In this document: positions 42,563-50,975 of the stretch, one piece after another
Numbering within the stretch: the stretch's first letter is position 1
Layout of the letters: each line of letters starts with the position of its first letter
From: Hymenobacter arizonensis
GTDB taxonomy: Bacteria > Bacteroidota > Bacteroidia > Cytophagales > Hymenobacteraceae
NCBI RefSeq assembly: GCF_900115775.1
Contig: NZ_FOXS01000002.1
Coordinates: forward strand, 1,147,129-1,211,128
Reading direction: 5' to 3'
DNA length: 64,000 bases
Position numbers and translations under genes: made by a program
Notes under the pieces: model-generated
Seen by the model: the letters and a program-made list of their open reading frames with translations, nothing else
Told to the model about the DNA's origin: nothing
Database searches by the model: none

Positions 42563-42666
42563 CCGTCATGCTGAGCGGAGCCGAAGCATTTCGTGTGTAC
42601 TGATAAACTCAATCGACTGGATTAGTTACAGCACGCGAAATGCTTCGGCTCTGCCCGGCATGACGG
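42563..42666. repeat. Palindromic intergenic repeat, family 1 variant (R6)
   Basis: Arms CCGTCATGCTGAGCGGAGCC...GAAGCATTTCG and CGAAATGCTTCGGCTC...CGGCATGACGG are mirror images with a few mismatches, one arm reading GGAGCCGAAG and the other CTTCGGCTCTG. It stands between the symporter and FAH genes. Confidence 0.85.
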
Positions 42667-42699
42667 TTTTTATTTTGTTTATTCTGCACCTCTTTCACT

Positions 42700-43554
42700 A
42701 TGAAATTACTCCGCTACGGCCCGCCCGGCCAGGAAAAACCAGGCATCCTGCAAGGCGACCAGCGCTACGACGTATCCACGTTTGGGGAAGATTACAACGA
42801 GGCGTTTTTCGAGAATGACGGCCTGGAACGACTGGCCGAATTTGTGGCGGCCAACGCGGGCAACCTGCCCGTAGTAGCTGCCTCCGAGCGCCTGGGCCCA
42901 CCCGTGGCCCGGCCCTCCAAAATTCTGTGCATTGGCCTCAACTACTCCGACCATGCCCGCGAAATGAACCTCGCGGCCCCCACCGAGCCGGTGTTGTTCA
43001 TGAAGTCGACCACGGCACTGGTTGGGCCTTTCGATGATATTATTATCCCCAAAAACTCAGTGAAAACCGACTGGGAAGTAGAGCTAGCCGTGGTCATTGG
43101 CAAGCGCGCGTCCTACGTGGCTGAGGCAGATGCCGCGAACTACATTGCCGGCTACATGCTGCACAACGACGTGTCAGAGCGCGAGTTTCAGATGGAGCGC
43201 GGCGGCACCTGGACCAAGGGCAAGGGCTGCGACACCTTCGCGCCCATGGGCCCTTTCCTGGCCACACCCGATGAAATGGGCGACGTGAACAACCTGCGCC
43301 TGTGGCTGACCGTGAACGGACAAACAATGCAGGACGGCAACACGGCCAACCTCATTTTCAACGTTCCCTTCATCATCTCCTATGTCAGCCAGTTTATGAC
43401 GCTGCTGCCCGGCGATGTGATTTCGACGGGTACGCCCGCGGGAGTGGGCTCCGGCTTTAAGCCACCCGTGTACCTCAAGCCCGGCGACGTGGTAGAGCTG
43501 GGTATCGACAACCTGGGCTCGTCGCGCCAAGTGCTGAAAGCCTACCAAGCGTAG
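42700..43554 (+). CDS. Fumarylacetoacetate hydrolase-family protein
   Basis: The protein has 284 residues and is cytoplasmic. It belongs to the FAH family (2-oxo acid hydrolases, decarboxylases or isomerases). Family motifs: RPSKILCIGLNYSDHAREMN, with the metal-binding glutamates in DWEVELAVVIG and aspartate in YMLHNDVSEREFQM, and STGTPAGVGSGFKPPVYLKP. In the pectin island it may act on a keto-deoxy acid such as 2,4-diketo-3-deoxy-L-rhamnonate, released from rhamnogalacturonan, or on a similar beta-diketo acid. That substrate is inferred from context only. Start is the ATG at 42700, 35 bases after the R6 hairpin. Confidence 0.85.
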   Translation: MKLLRYGPPGQEKPGILQGDQRYDVSTFGEDYNEAFFENDGLERLAEFVAANAGNLPVVAASERLGPPVARPSKILCIGLNYSDHAREMNLAAPTEPVLFMKSTTALVGPFDDIIIPKNSVKTDWEVELAVVIGKRASYVAEADAANYIAGYMLHNDVSEREFQMERGGTWTKGKGCDTFAPMGPFLATPDEMGDVNNLRLWLTVNGQTMQDGNTANLIFNVPFIISYVSQFMTLLPGDVISTGTPAGVGSGFKPPVYLKPGDVVELGIDNLGSSRQVLKAYQA

Positions 43555-43587
43555 GCCCCTGCTTTATTCTTTTTTCTTCATCTCATC

Positions 43588-43676
43588 TGTCATGCTGAGG
43601 TACGAAGCATCCTATCACGCCACAACGGACCGTTGCGTGCAGATAAGATTTTTCGTGCCTCAACGTGGCAGCCAGC
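43588..43676. repeat. Decayed palindromic element (R7)
   Basis: CTGTCATGCTGAGGTACGAA...GCATCC on the left and a poor mirror image near 43650-43676 indicate a heavily decayed family-1/family-2 relative between the FAH and GH43 genes. The arms have many mismatches. Confidence 0.5.
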
Positions 43677-43712
43677 GTTACTCATTTCGCTTTGCGATAT
43701 GTTCTATCTGAT

Positions 43713-45350
43713 ATGAACACCCATTACAAGCGGCTGCTATATTTCTTCTTGCTCTTCGGCATGGCTTTGCAGGCCGAAGCTCAGTCGACCCTGTCCCAGG
43801 TGTGGGTGCCTGACCTAGGGGACGGCACTTACAAAAACCCGGTGCTCTATGCCGATTATTCGGACCCCGACGTGGTGCGGGTCGGCACCGACTATTACCT
43901 CACCTCGTCGAGCTTTAACTCCGCGCCCGGCCTGCAAATTCTGCACTCCAAAGACTTGGTAAACTGGACCATCATCAGTGCCGTTTTTCGTGAGCAGCAA
44001 CCAATAGCCGAGTTCCAAAAGCCTCAGCATGGCAACGGCGTGTGGGCGCCCGCCATTCGCTACCACAACAAGCAGTTCTACATCTACTACCCCGACCCGG
44101 ACCACGGCATTTATGTGACCCGCGCCAGCAACCCTGCCGGCCCTTGGGAAACCCCCAAGCTCATCAAAGAAGCCAAGGGCTGGATTGACCCCTGCCCCCT
44201 GTGGGACGAGGATGGCCAGGCCTACCTCGTGCATGCCTTTGCCGGCAGCCGCGCCGGGTTCAAGTCCATCATTGCGGTGTCGCGCATGAGCCCCGACGGC
44301 TTGCAGCTCATTGGCGACGACGTGCTGGTGTTCGATGGCCACGCCAACCACCCCACCATCGAAGGACCGAAGTTTTACAAGCGTAAGGGCTACTACTACA
44401 TTTTTGCGCCTGGCGGCGGCGTCACCACAGGCTGGCAAACTGTGCTGCGTTCCAAAAGCGTGTTTGGTCCTTATGAAGACCAGATTGTGATGGACCAGGG
44501 CAAAACAACCATCAACGGGCCTCACCAGGGCGCTTGGGTTGATACCCCCGACGGCAAGGAAGACTGGTTTCTACACTTCCAGGACCAGGGTCCGTATGGC
44601 CGGGTGGTGCATCTGCAGCCCATGGTTTGGAAAAACGACTGGCCCGTAATCGGCGCCGACCCCGATGGCGACGGCAAGGGCGAGCCCGTGCTCACCTACC
44701 GCAAGCCCAAGGTACCCGGGGCAGCCCAGCCGCTGGCTACCCCGGCCACATCCGACGAGTTCAGCGCCAACTCGCTGGGCTTGCAGTGGCAATGGCACGC
44801 CAACCCCCAAATGGGCTGGGCCTACCCAAATGGCGCGCAAGGCTTCCTCCGCCTCTACGCCGTGCCCCTGCCCACCGGCTTCAAGAACTACTGGCAGGTG
44901 CCTAATCTGCTGCTGCAGAAGTTGCCGGCCGAGACTTTCACCGCCACGGCCAAGCTCACCTTCACGCCCCGCGCCGATGGCGAAAAAGTGGGCCTGATGA
45001 TGATGGGCCTCGACTATGCCTACCTCTCCGTAACGAGCCAGGGCGGGCAGTGGCGCATTGCCCAGAACACCTGTCGCAACGCTGAAAAGCTAACGCTGGA
45101 AACTGGCACGGTGCCCATAGTTACGCCTCCGGCCAAAGGGCCACTCTACCTGCGGGTGCAGGTGCTGGCCGGCGGCAAGTGCCGCTTCAGCTATAGCATC
45201 GACGGCCAGCAGTTTGAGAATGTAGGAGAAGTGTTTCAGGCACGAGAGGGAAAATGGATTGGGGCCAAGGTCGGTCTGTTCTGTAGTCGGGTCGGCAAGA
45301 CCAACGATTCCGGCAATGCGGACGTGGACTGGTGGCACATCGAACCCTAG
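43713..45350 (+). CDS. GH43 family arabinan/xylan-active hydrolase with C-terminal beta-sandwich
   Basis: The protein has 545 residues from the ATG at 43713, where a signal peptide begins (MNTHYKRLLYFFLLFGMALQ, cleavage after AEA). The five-bladed propeller has the three GH43 acids: Asp51 in YADYSDPDVV, an aspartate in GWIDPCPLWDEDG and the glutamate in HPTIEGPKFYKRKGYYY. The C-terminal third (FSANSLGLQWQWHANPQMGW onwards) is a concanavalin-like GH43 C2 domain. It should trim arabinose or xylose from pectin side chains. It is exported but lacks a type IX tail, suggesting a periplasmic site. It precedes a terminator, and the next gene has its own operator. Confidence 0.88.
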   Translation: MNTHYKRLLYFFLLFGMALQAEAQSTLSQVWVPDLGDGTYKNPVLYADYSDPDVVRVGTDYYLTSSSFNSAPGLQILHSKDLVNWTIISAVFREQQPIAEFQKPQHGNGVWAPAIRYHNKQFYIYYPDPDHGIYVTRASNPAGPWETPKLIKEAKGWIDPCPLWDEDGQAYLVHAFAGSRAGFKSIIAVSRMSPDGLQLIGDDVLVFDGHANHPTIEGPKFYKRKGYYYIFAPGGGVTTGWQTVLRSKSVFGPYEDQIVMDQGKTTINGPHQGAWVDTPDGKEDWFLHFQDQGPYGRVVHLQPMVWKNDWPVIGADPDGDGKGEPVLTYRKPKVPGAAQPLATPATSDEFSANSLGLQWQWHANPQMGWAYPNGAQGFLRLYAVPLPTGFKNYWQVPNLLLQKLPAETFTATAKLTFTPRADGEKVGLMMMGLDYAYLSVTSQGGQWRIAQNTCRNAEKLTLETGTVPIVTPPAKGPLYLRVQVLAGGKCRFSYSIDGQQFENVGEVFQAREGKWIGAKVGLFCSRVGKTNDSGNADVDWWHIEP

Positions 45351-45381
45351 TCCGCGAATCCATCCTAGTTGACCATATCTG

Positions 45382-45415
45382 GCGGCCGCACTTCTTACGA
45401 GGTGCGGCCGCTTTT
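45382..45415 (+). terminator. Intrinsic terminator after GH43
   Basis: A perfect 10-bp stem (GCGGCCGCAC/GTGCGGCCGC) with a 10-base loop, followed by TTTTG, 31 bases after the stop. Confidence 0.88.
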
Positions 45416-45862
45416 GCTATTGTTGCTTCAGGTTTTGGGTGTTGTTGCCTACCTGTAAAAAGATTTCAGACTGAAAGCGTGCATTAGAGAAGTGGTAGCT
45501 GGTTGCCGACAGTTCGTGGCATTTTAAAGTGGGTAGATATGACTGAGCCGAATTGTTAGTCATAGTTTCCTGTGATGCGAAAAGGACGCTTTATCGGTAA
45601 AATACAATAAACTGAGGCTATTACATTGGCTTGCTTACAGAGCAGATATTTAGCGTTTTCTGTTAAGCAGAGGCATATTATTGGGAGTGAAAGAGGAGAA
45701 GTTGAGCGATGGCATCGTTCCCGGCAACGATTGCACAAAAAAAGATTGTCCAACTCTTGTTTTCGGGACTTGCTGCATGAAACCTTTAAGTAGCAAAACC
45801 GCCCTCGACAGCACCGCGGCTTTGGTTTTGTCTACTTACTCGTCTCCGCATCGTCCTTCTTT
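45416..45862. other. Intergenic region carrying operator d
   Basis: This gap of 447 bases is AT-richer than its neighbours. It has operator d at 45714 and the kduD promoter region. No gene or stable RNA was recognised in it. Confidence 0.55.
45714..45731. promoter_or_regulatory. LacI-type operator upstream of kduD (site d)
   Basis: ATCGTTCCCGGCAACGAT followed by TGCACAAAAAAAGA. It matches site a at 17 of 18 positions and site b at 16 of 18. It ends 131 bases before the kduD ATG at 45863. Confidence 0.75.
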
Positions 45863-46633
45863 ATGACTGCATTCTCTTCCGCTTTTAGTTTGGCCGGCAA
45901 GCGCGCCCTCGTTACCGGGTGCGACCGGGGTATCGGACAGGCCATTGCCTTGGGCTTGGCCGAAGCCGGCGCCGACATCATCGGTGTTTCGGTACACATG
46001 CCCCAGGGCGGCGAAACGGAGCAGGCAGTGCAGGCCATGGGGCGCGGGTACCGCGGCTACCAGGCCGACTTTGGCGAGCGCGAGTCGTTGGATAGCTTCA
46101 TCAAGCAAGTGCAGGCCGATTTTCCGGTCATTGACATTCTGTTCAACAACGCCGGCATCATCCGCCGCGCGCCAGCCGCCGAGCATTCCGACGACGATTG
46201 GGACGCCGTGCTGACCATCAACCTAGACGCGCCGTTTCGGCTGGCCCGCGCCATTGGTGCGCAAATGCTGCAGCAGGGGAGTGGCAAAATCATCTTCACG
46301 GCCTCGCTGCTCACCTTCCAGGGGGGCATCAACGTGCCGAGCTACGCGGCCAGCAAAGGCGGCGTGGGCAGCCTGGTAAAGGCCCTGGCCAACGAATGGG
46401 CCAGCAAGGGCATCAACGTGAATGCCATTGCCCCCGGCTACGTGGCTACCGACAACACCGCCGCCCTGCGGCAGGACGAAGAGCGCAGTGCCGCTATTCT
46501 GTCGCGCATTCCGGCGGGGCGCTGGGCCCTGCCCACCGACTACCAAGGCCCGGCGGTGTTCCTGGCTTCGGCCGCTTCCGACTACGTGCACGGCACCATC
46601 CTCACCGTCGACGGCGGCTGGATGGGACGGTGA
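45863..46633 (+). CDS. kduD: 2-dehydro-3-deoxy-D-gluconate 5-dehydrogenase (KduD)
   Basis: This 256-residue short-chain dehydrogenase reduces 2,5-diketo-3-deoxygluconate (DK-II) to 2-keto-3-deoxygluconate with NAD(P)H. The nucleotide-binding motif is TGCDRGIGQAIALGLAEAGA, the NNAG motif appears as LFNNAGIIRR, the active site as YAASKGGVGSLVKALANEWA, and the C-terminal segment GTILTVDGGWMGR is as in KduD. It is the first gene of a probable transcript continuing with kduI, susC and susD. Operator d precedes it. An inverted repeat separates it from kduI. Confidence 0.94.
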   Translation: MTAFSSAFSLAGKRALVTGCDRGIGQAIALGLAEAGADIIGVSVHMPQGGETEQAVQAMGRGYRGYQADFGERESLDSFIKQVQADFPVIDILFNNAGIIRRAPAAEHSDDDWDAVLTINLDAPFRLARAIGAQMLQQGSGKIIFTASLLTFQGGINVPSYAASKGGVGSLVKALANEWASKGINVNAIAPGYVATDNTAALRQDEERSAAILSRIPAGRWALPTDYQGPAVFLASAASDYVHGTILTVDGGWMGR

Positions 46634-46636
46634 TTT

Positions 46637-46757
46637 CATTTAACAGTTATCAATTAGCATTTAACAATGTGATGTTATTTGTTGATTGACAATGTGTTGA
46701 ACTTGAATACTGGTTGGCCAGACGGTCTGTTAAATGTTAATTGATAACTGTTAAATG
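46637..46757. repeat. Inverted repeat (30-bp arms) overlapping the kduI start codon
   Basis: Left arm CATTTAACAGTTATCAATTA...GCATTTAACA (46637-46666) mirrors the right arm at 46728-46757 with a single G/A mismatch. The arms are built of TTAACA/TTATCA/TTAGCA units and are very AT-rich compared with the genes around. The right arm ends with the ATG of kduI. Confidence 0.92.
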
Positions 46758-47585
46758 AATACTCGTTTCGCTATTGGCCCCCGGGAAACCGCCACTCTGA
46801 ACACCGCAGGAATTCGGGAGCATTTCCTGATTGAAAGCCTGTTTGTGGCCGGGGAGGTTAGCCTCACCTACACGCACTACGACCGCATGATTGTGGGCGG
46901 GGCTCAGCCCGGCGATGCGTCGCTGGCCCTGCCGTGCCCGGAGTCGTTGAAAGCCAATTTCTTTCTGGAGCGCCGCGAACTGGGCGCATTGAACGTGGGC
47001 GGCGCCGGCACCATCACGGTCGATGGCCAGGCCTACGAGCTGGGCAACCAGGACTGCCTCTACGTGGGCATGGGAGCTAAGGAAGTGACGTTTGCCAGCG
47101 CCGACGCGGCCCACCCGGCCAAATATTACCTGCTCTCGGCCCCGGCCCACCACGCCCACCCCACCGCGCGCCGCACCCAGGCCGAGGCCACGCCCGTGGA
47201 AATGGGCGCCGCGGAAACGGCCAACGAGCGCACCATCTACAAATACATCTACGCCGAGGGCATCCAAAGCTGCCAGCTGGTGATGGGTCTCACCCAACTC
47301 AAGGTCGGCAACGTGTGGAACACCATGCCCAGCCATACCCACGACCGGCGCATGGAAGCCTACCTCTACTTCAACCTGCCCCCGGGCCAGCGCGTGCTGC
47401 ACCTGCTGGGCGAGCCCACCGAAACGCGCCCGCTGTGGGTGAGCAACGAGCAGGCCATTCTCTCGCCGCCGTGGAGCATCCACACCGGCTGCGGCACCAG
47501 CGCCTACGCCTTCATCTGGGGCATGGCCGGCGAGAACCGCGAATACACCGATATGGATGCCGTGCCCCTGGAGGCCCTGCGCTAA
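46755..47585 (+). CDS. kduI: 5-dehydro-4-deoxy-D-glucuronate isomerase (KduI)
   Basis: The protein has 276 residues. KduI isomerises 5-keto-4-deoxyuronate (DK-I) to 2,5-diketo-3-deoxygluconate (DK-II), the step before KduD. The bicupin fold shows the metal-site residues in WNTMPSHTHDRRMEAYLYFN and the second half PPWSIHTGCGTSAYAFIWGM. The start codon lies at the tip of a 30-bp inverted repeat arm, so secondary structure may hide the initiation site. The next gene, susC, follows after 35 bases, and the two are likely cotranscribed. Confidence 0.95.
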   Translation: MNTRFAIGPRETATLNTAGIREHFLIESLFVAGEVSLTYTHYDRMIVGGAQPGDASLALPCPESLKANFFLERRELGALNVGGAGTITVDGQAYELGNQDCLYVGMGAKEVTFASADAAHPAKYYLLSAPAHHAHPTARRTQAEATPVEMGAAETANERTIYKYIYAEGIQSCQLVMGLTQLKVGNVWNTMPSHTHDRRMEAYLYFNLPPGQRVLHLLGEPTETRPLWVSNEQAILSPPWSIHTGCGTSAYAFIWGMAGENREYTDMDAVPLEALR

Positions 47586-47620
47586 CCAATTTTTTAACCT
47601 CCCACCCAAACTTTAAAAAG

Positions 47621-50600
47621 ATGAAAAAACATTTTCTCCTGCTTTGGCTGCTGCTCTTGGGGAGCATCGGACTGGCAGCGGCGCAAAGCCGCCAAGTTCA
47701 GGGCGTCGTGAAATCTGCCGAGGGCGAGGGCCTGCCCGGCGTGACGGTGCTAGTGGAGGGTACTACCAACGGCGCTTCGACCGGCGGCGACGGCGGCTAC
47801 AGCCTCACCCTGCCCGAAGCCGGCGCAGCGGCGGCCAAGCTTCGGTTCAGCTACGTGGGCTTTGTGGCCCAAACGGTGCAGGTGGGCAGCCAGTCCACCA
47901 TCAACATCACCCTCGCCTCCGACAGCAAGCAACTCGAAGACGTAGTGGTGATTGGCTACCAGGAGGTGCAACGCCGCGACGTGACCGGCTCGGTATCGTC
48001 GGTGAGTGCCCAGCAGATTAAGGACATTCCCGTAAACTCGGCCGCTGAAGCGCTCACGGGCCGTTTGGCCGGTGTGCAGCTGACCAGCGCCGAGGGCACG
48101 CCCGGCAACCCCGACGTGCAGGTGAGGGTGCGGGGCGGTGGCTCCATCACCCAGGACAACTCGCCGCTCTACGTAGTGGACGGCATTCAAATTGAAAACG
48201 CACTGAACGTAATTTCTCCCCAGGACATCGCCTCGGTTGACGTGCTGAAGGATGCTTCGGCCACGGCCATCTACGGCGCCCGCGGCGCCAACGGCGTTAT
48301 CATCATCACCACCAAAAAAGGTTCGGAAGGCCGCACCACGGTGACCTACAACGGCTTTGCCGGCGTACGCAGAATTGCCCGGACGCTGAACGTGTTGGAG
48401 CCCGAGGATTTCCTGAACTACCAGTACGAGCGTTCCCGGCTGGTAGGGGCTACGGGCCCGGGCTCGCTGGCCTCGTTTAAGAACTTGTACGGCAGCACCA
48501 ATTTCAACAGCGACACCCTGCAGCGTGCCCGGAACTCGCCGTTCGTGAACTGGCAGGACGAGGTATTTGGTCGCACCGCTTTCCAGCAGACGCACAACGT
48601 ATCGGTGGCCGGCGGCGCCAAGGGCACCACCTACGCGCTGAGCCTGACCCACAACGATGAAGAAGGCATTCAGCGCGGCTCTGAGTACACCCGCAACCTG
48701 CTCAACTTCCGCTTCGACACCAAGGTGAGCGAGAAGTTTCGCATCGGCCTGAACACACGCTTCAACGACCAGGGTACCCTGGGCACGGGCACGGGCTCGG
48801 CGTTGGGCACCTCCTCAACGGGCCAGACCGTGAACACCGGCTCCAGCACCACCTCGCGCCTGCGCAACTCCATCCAGTACCAGCCGCTGCTCGTGCCCAA
48901 AATCAACGGTTCCGTGCCCGACCCGTCGGACTTCGACTCGGACTTTGCCGATAACTCGGGCCTGGTAAACCCAGTGGTTACCATCGACAACGAGTACCGC
49001 AAAGACAAGCGCCGCACCCTCAACATCGGCGCCAACGCTTCTTATCAGATTGTGAAAGGCCTGACCTTCCGCACCACGGCGGGTTTCGACATCACCGACA
49101 TCAACCTGAGCACCTTCAACGGGCGCTACTCGCCCACGCTGCGCTCGGCGGCGGGGGGCTATTCCAACCTGCCGTTTGCAACCATCACGACTATTCGGCA
49201 GACCACGTTCAACAACTCGAACGTGCTGGATTACAACTTCAAAGCTGGTCAGCACGCGGTTGGGGTATTGATTGGTGAAGAAACCTACCAGCAGCGCGCC
49301 GAACAGATGTATATCCAAACCAACTTCCTGCCGGTGGAAATCACGGCGGAGCGGGCGCTGGCCAACATCAACCAAGGCGTGATTCCGGCCGGCCAGACGG
49401 CGCAGCCCATTCTGCCGGGTACCAGCGTGCCGGTGGACTATCGCCAACTGTCCGGCTTTGGCCGCGTGACCTATTCGTTTGCCGATAAGTACTTGTTCAC
49501 CGGAACATTCCGCGCCGATGGCTCGTCGAAATTCCCTCCCGGCAAAAAGCTGGGCTTCTTCCCCGGTGCTTCGGCGGCCTGGCGCATTTCCCAGGAGGAG
49601 TTCTTCAAGAGCGTGCCTACCATTTCGGACCTGAAACTGCGCCTGAGCTACGGCCAGGCCGGCAACAACCGCATCCGGGATTTCCTCTACAACCAGCTTT
49701 TCCAGGCGGCTACGGCCCCCTACGCCCTCAACAACACACTGGTGCTCGGCTCGTCGGCCACGAGCCTGGCCAACCCCAACCTCATCTGGGAATCGACCAC
49801 CACGCGCAACCTGGGCTTAGACCTGGCCTTGCTGGATAACCGGGTGCAGTTCACCGCCGACGTGTACTACAACACCACCAGCGACCTGCTGCTTGACAAG
49901 CCGGTGCCTGCCTTCATCGGCTACACCTCCCAGCTGCAAAACGTGGGCTCGACTTCGAACCGCGGCCTGGAGCTGCAGCTGACCGGCACCGTGCTTCGCA
50001 ACGAGAACTTCAGCTGGACGGCCACGGCCAACGCCTCGTTCAACCGGGGCCGCATTGAGAGCCTGGGCGGCGACCAGCAGGAAATTCTGGGCATCACCTC
50101 GGGCTGGGGCGGCACCGCCCTCACCCAGGACTACCTGGCCCGCGTGGGCCGGCCCGTGGGCGAGATGTACGGCTACGTAACCGATGGCTTCCTCACGGCC
50201 AATGAATTCTCGGGCTACGTAGCCCCTGGCACCGCTACCGGCAGCACCGCCAACGCGTGGCGGCCCCGCGCCGACGTCACCTTTGTGGACAACCTGGGCC
50301 TCATCGGCGAGACGGCTTACCGGCCGGGCTTGGTGAAATTCAAAGACCTGAACGGCGACGGCAAGATTGACGCCAACGACCAGACGGTGATTGGCAACGC
50401 CAACCCCAAAATGGTGGGCGGCCTGAACCAACAGTTCTCCTATAAAGGATTTGACGCCAGCTTGTTCCTCAACTTCGTGCTGGGCAACGACGTGTACAAC
50501 GCCAACAAGATTGAGTTCACCACGAACACGGCCAACACGTCCTTCAACAACGTGCTGGGCATCATGGGCGACCGATACCGCCTCATCGAAGCCGATGGCT

Positions 50601-50947
50601 CGCCCATCACCACGATTGACCGCCTGAACGAGGTGAACCAGAACGCCTCCATCTGGACCCCCACCCGGGGCCTGGTGTTCCACTCCTGGGCAGTAGAAGA
50701 CGGCTCGTTCCTGCGCATCAATAACCTGACCATGGGCTACACCCTGCCCAAGGCCCTGACGAGCCGTGCCAAGATGCAGTCCCTGCGTTTCTACGTGACG
50801 GGCAGCAACCTGTACACCTTCACCAAATACACGGGGTATGACCCCGAGGTGAACACCCGCCGCGCTACCCCGCTCACTCCGGGCGTGGACTACGCCGCCT
50901 ATCCCCGCAGCCGCGCCTTCATTTTCGGCGTGAACCTGTCGCTTTAA
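47621..50947 (+). CDS. susC: SusC/RagA-family TonB-dependent outer membrane transporter
   Basis: The protein has 1108 residues from the ATG at 47621 (signal peptide MKKHFLLLWLLLLGSIGLAA); a longer open frame to 47315 runs in another frame of kduI and is an artefact. Residues 22-110 are a carboxypeptidase-regulatory-like domain (VQGVVKSAEGEGLPGVTVLV), then the TonB box region (DVVVIGYQEVQRRDVTGSVS), the plug (IKDIPVNSAAEALTGRLAGV, ending ATAIYGARGANGVIIITTKK) and a 22-strand barrel. It ends in a barrel strand (SRAFIFGVNLSL). With SusD it imports pectin oligomers across the outer membrane. It lies 35 bases after kduI. Confidence 0.97.
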   Translation: MKKHFLLLWLLLLGSIGLAAAQSRQVQGVVKSAEGEGLPGVTVLVEGTTNGASTGGDGGYSLTLPEAGAAAAKLRFSYVGFVAQTVQVGSQSTINITLASDSKQLEDVVVIGYQEVQRRDVTGSVSSVSAQQIKDIPVNSAAEALTGRLAGVQLTSAEGTPGNPDVQVRVRGGGSITQDNSPLYVVDGIQIENALNVISPQDIASVDVLKDASATAIYGARGANGVIIITTKKGSEGRTTVTYNGFAGVRRIARTLNVLEPEDFLNYQYERSRLVGATGPGSLASFKNLYGSTNFNSDTLQRARNSPFVNWQDEVFGRTAFQQTHNVSVAGGAKGTTYALSLTHNDEEGIQRGSEYTRNLLNFRFDTKVSEKFRIGLNTRFNDQGTLGTGTGSALGTSSTGQTVNTGSSTTSRLRNSIQYQPLLVPKINGSVPDPSDFDSDFADNSGLVNPVVTIDNEYRKDKRRTLNIGANASYQIVKGLTFRTTAGFDITDINLSTFNGRYSPTLRSAAGGYSNLPFATITTIRQTTFNNSNVLDYNFKAGQHAVGVLIGEETYQQRAEQMYIQTNFLPVEITAERALANINQGVIPAGQTAQPILPGTSVPVDYRQLSGFGRVTYSFADKYLFTGTFRADGSSKFPPGKKLGFFPGASAAWRISQEEFFKSVPTISDLKLRLSYGQAGNNRIRDFLYNQLFQAATAPYALNNTLVLGSSATSLANPNLIWESTTTRNLGLDLALLDNRVQFTADVYYNTTSDLLLDKPVPAFIGYTSQLQNVGSTSNRGLELQLTGTVLRNENFSWTATANASFNRGRIESLGGDQQEILGITSGWGGTALTQDYLARVGRPVGEMYGYVTDGFLTANEFSGYVAPGTATGSTANAWRPRADVTFVDNLGLIGETAYRPGLVKFKDLNGDGKIDANDQTVIGNANPKMVGGLNQQFSYKGFDASLFLNFVLGNDVYNANKIEFTTNTANTSFNNVLGIMGDRYRLIEADGSPITTIDRLNEVNQNASIWTPTRGLVFHSWAVEDGSFLRINNLTMGYTLPKALTSRAKMQSLRFYVTGSNLYTFTKYTGYDPEVNTRRATPLTPGVDYAAYPRSRAFIFGVNLSL

Positions 50948-50975
50948 TTCCCACCCGTTTTTCGCCCTCTATATT

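Noticed and set aside
45416..45713. Search for a riboswitch or small RNA in the long gap before kduD
   Set aside because: No conserved motif of a known riboswitch was recognised; only the operator and a terminator at its left edge are supported.
47315..47620. N-terminal extension of SusC to 47315
   Set aside because: This part overlaps kduI in another frame and lacks a signal peptide; the signal peptide begins at 47621.
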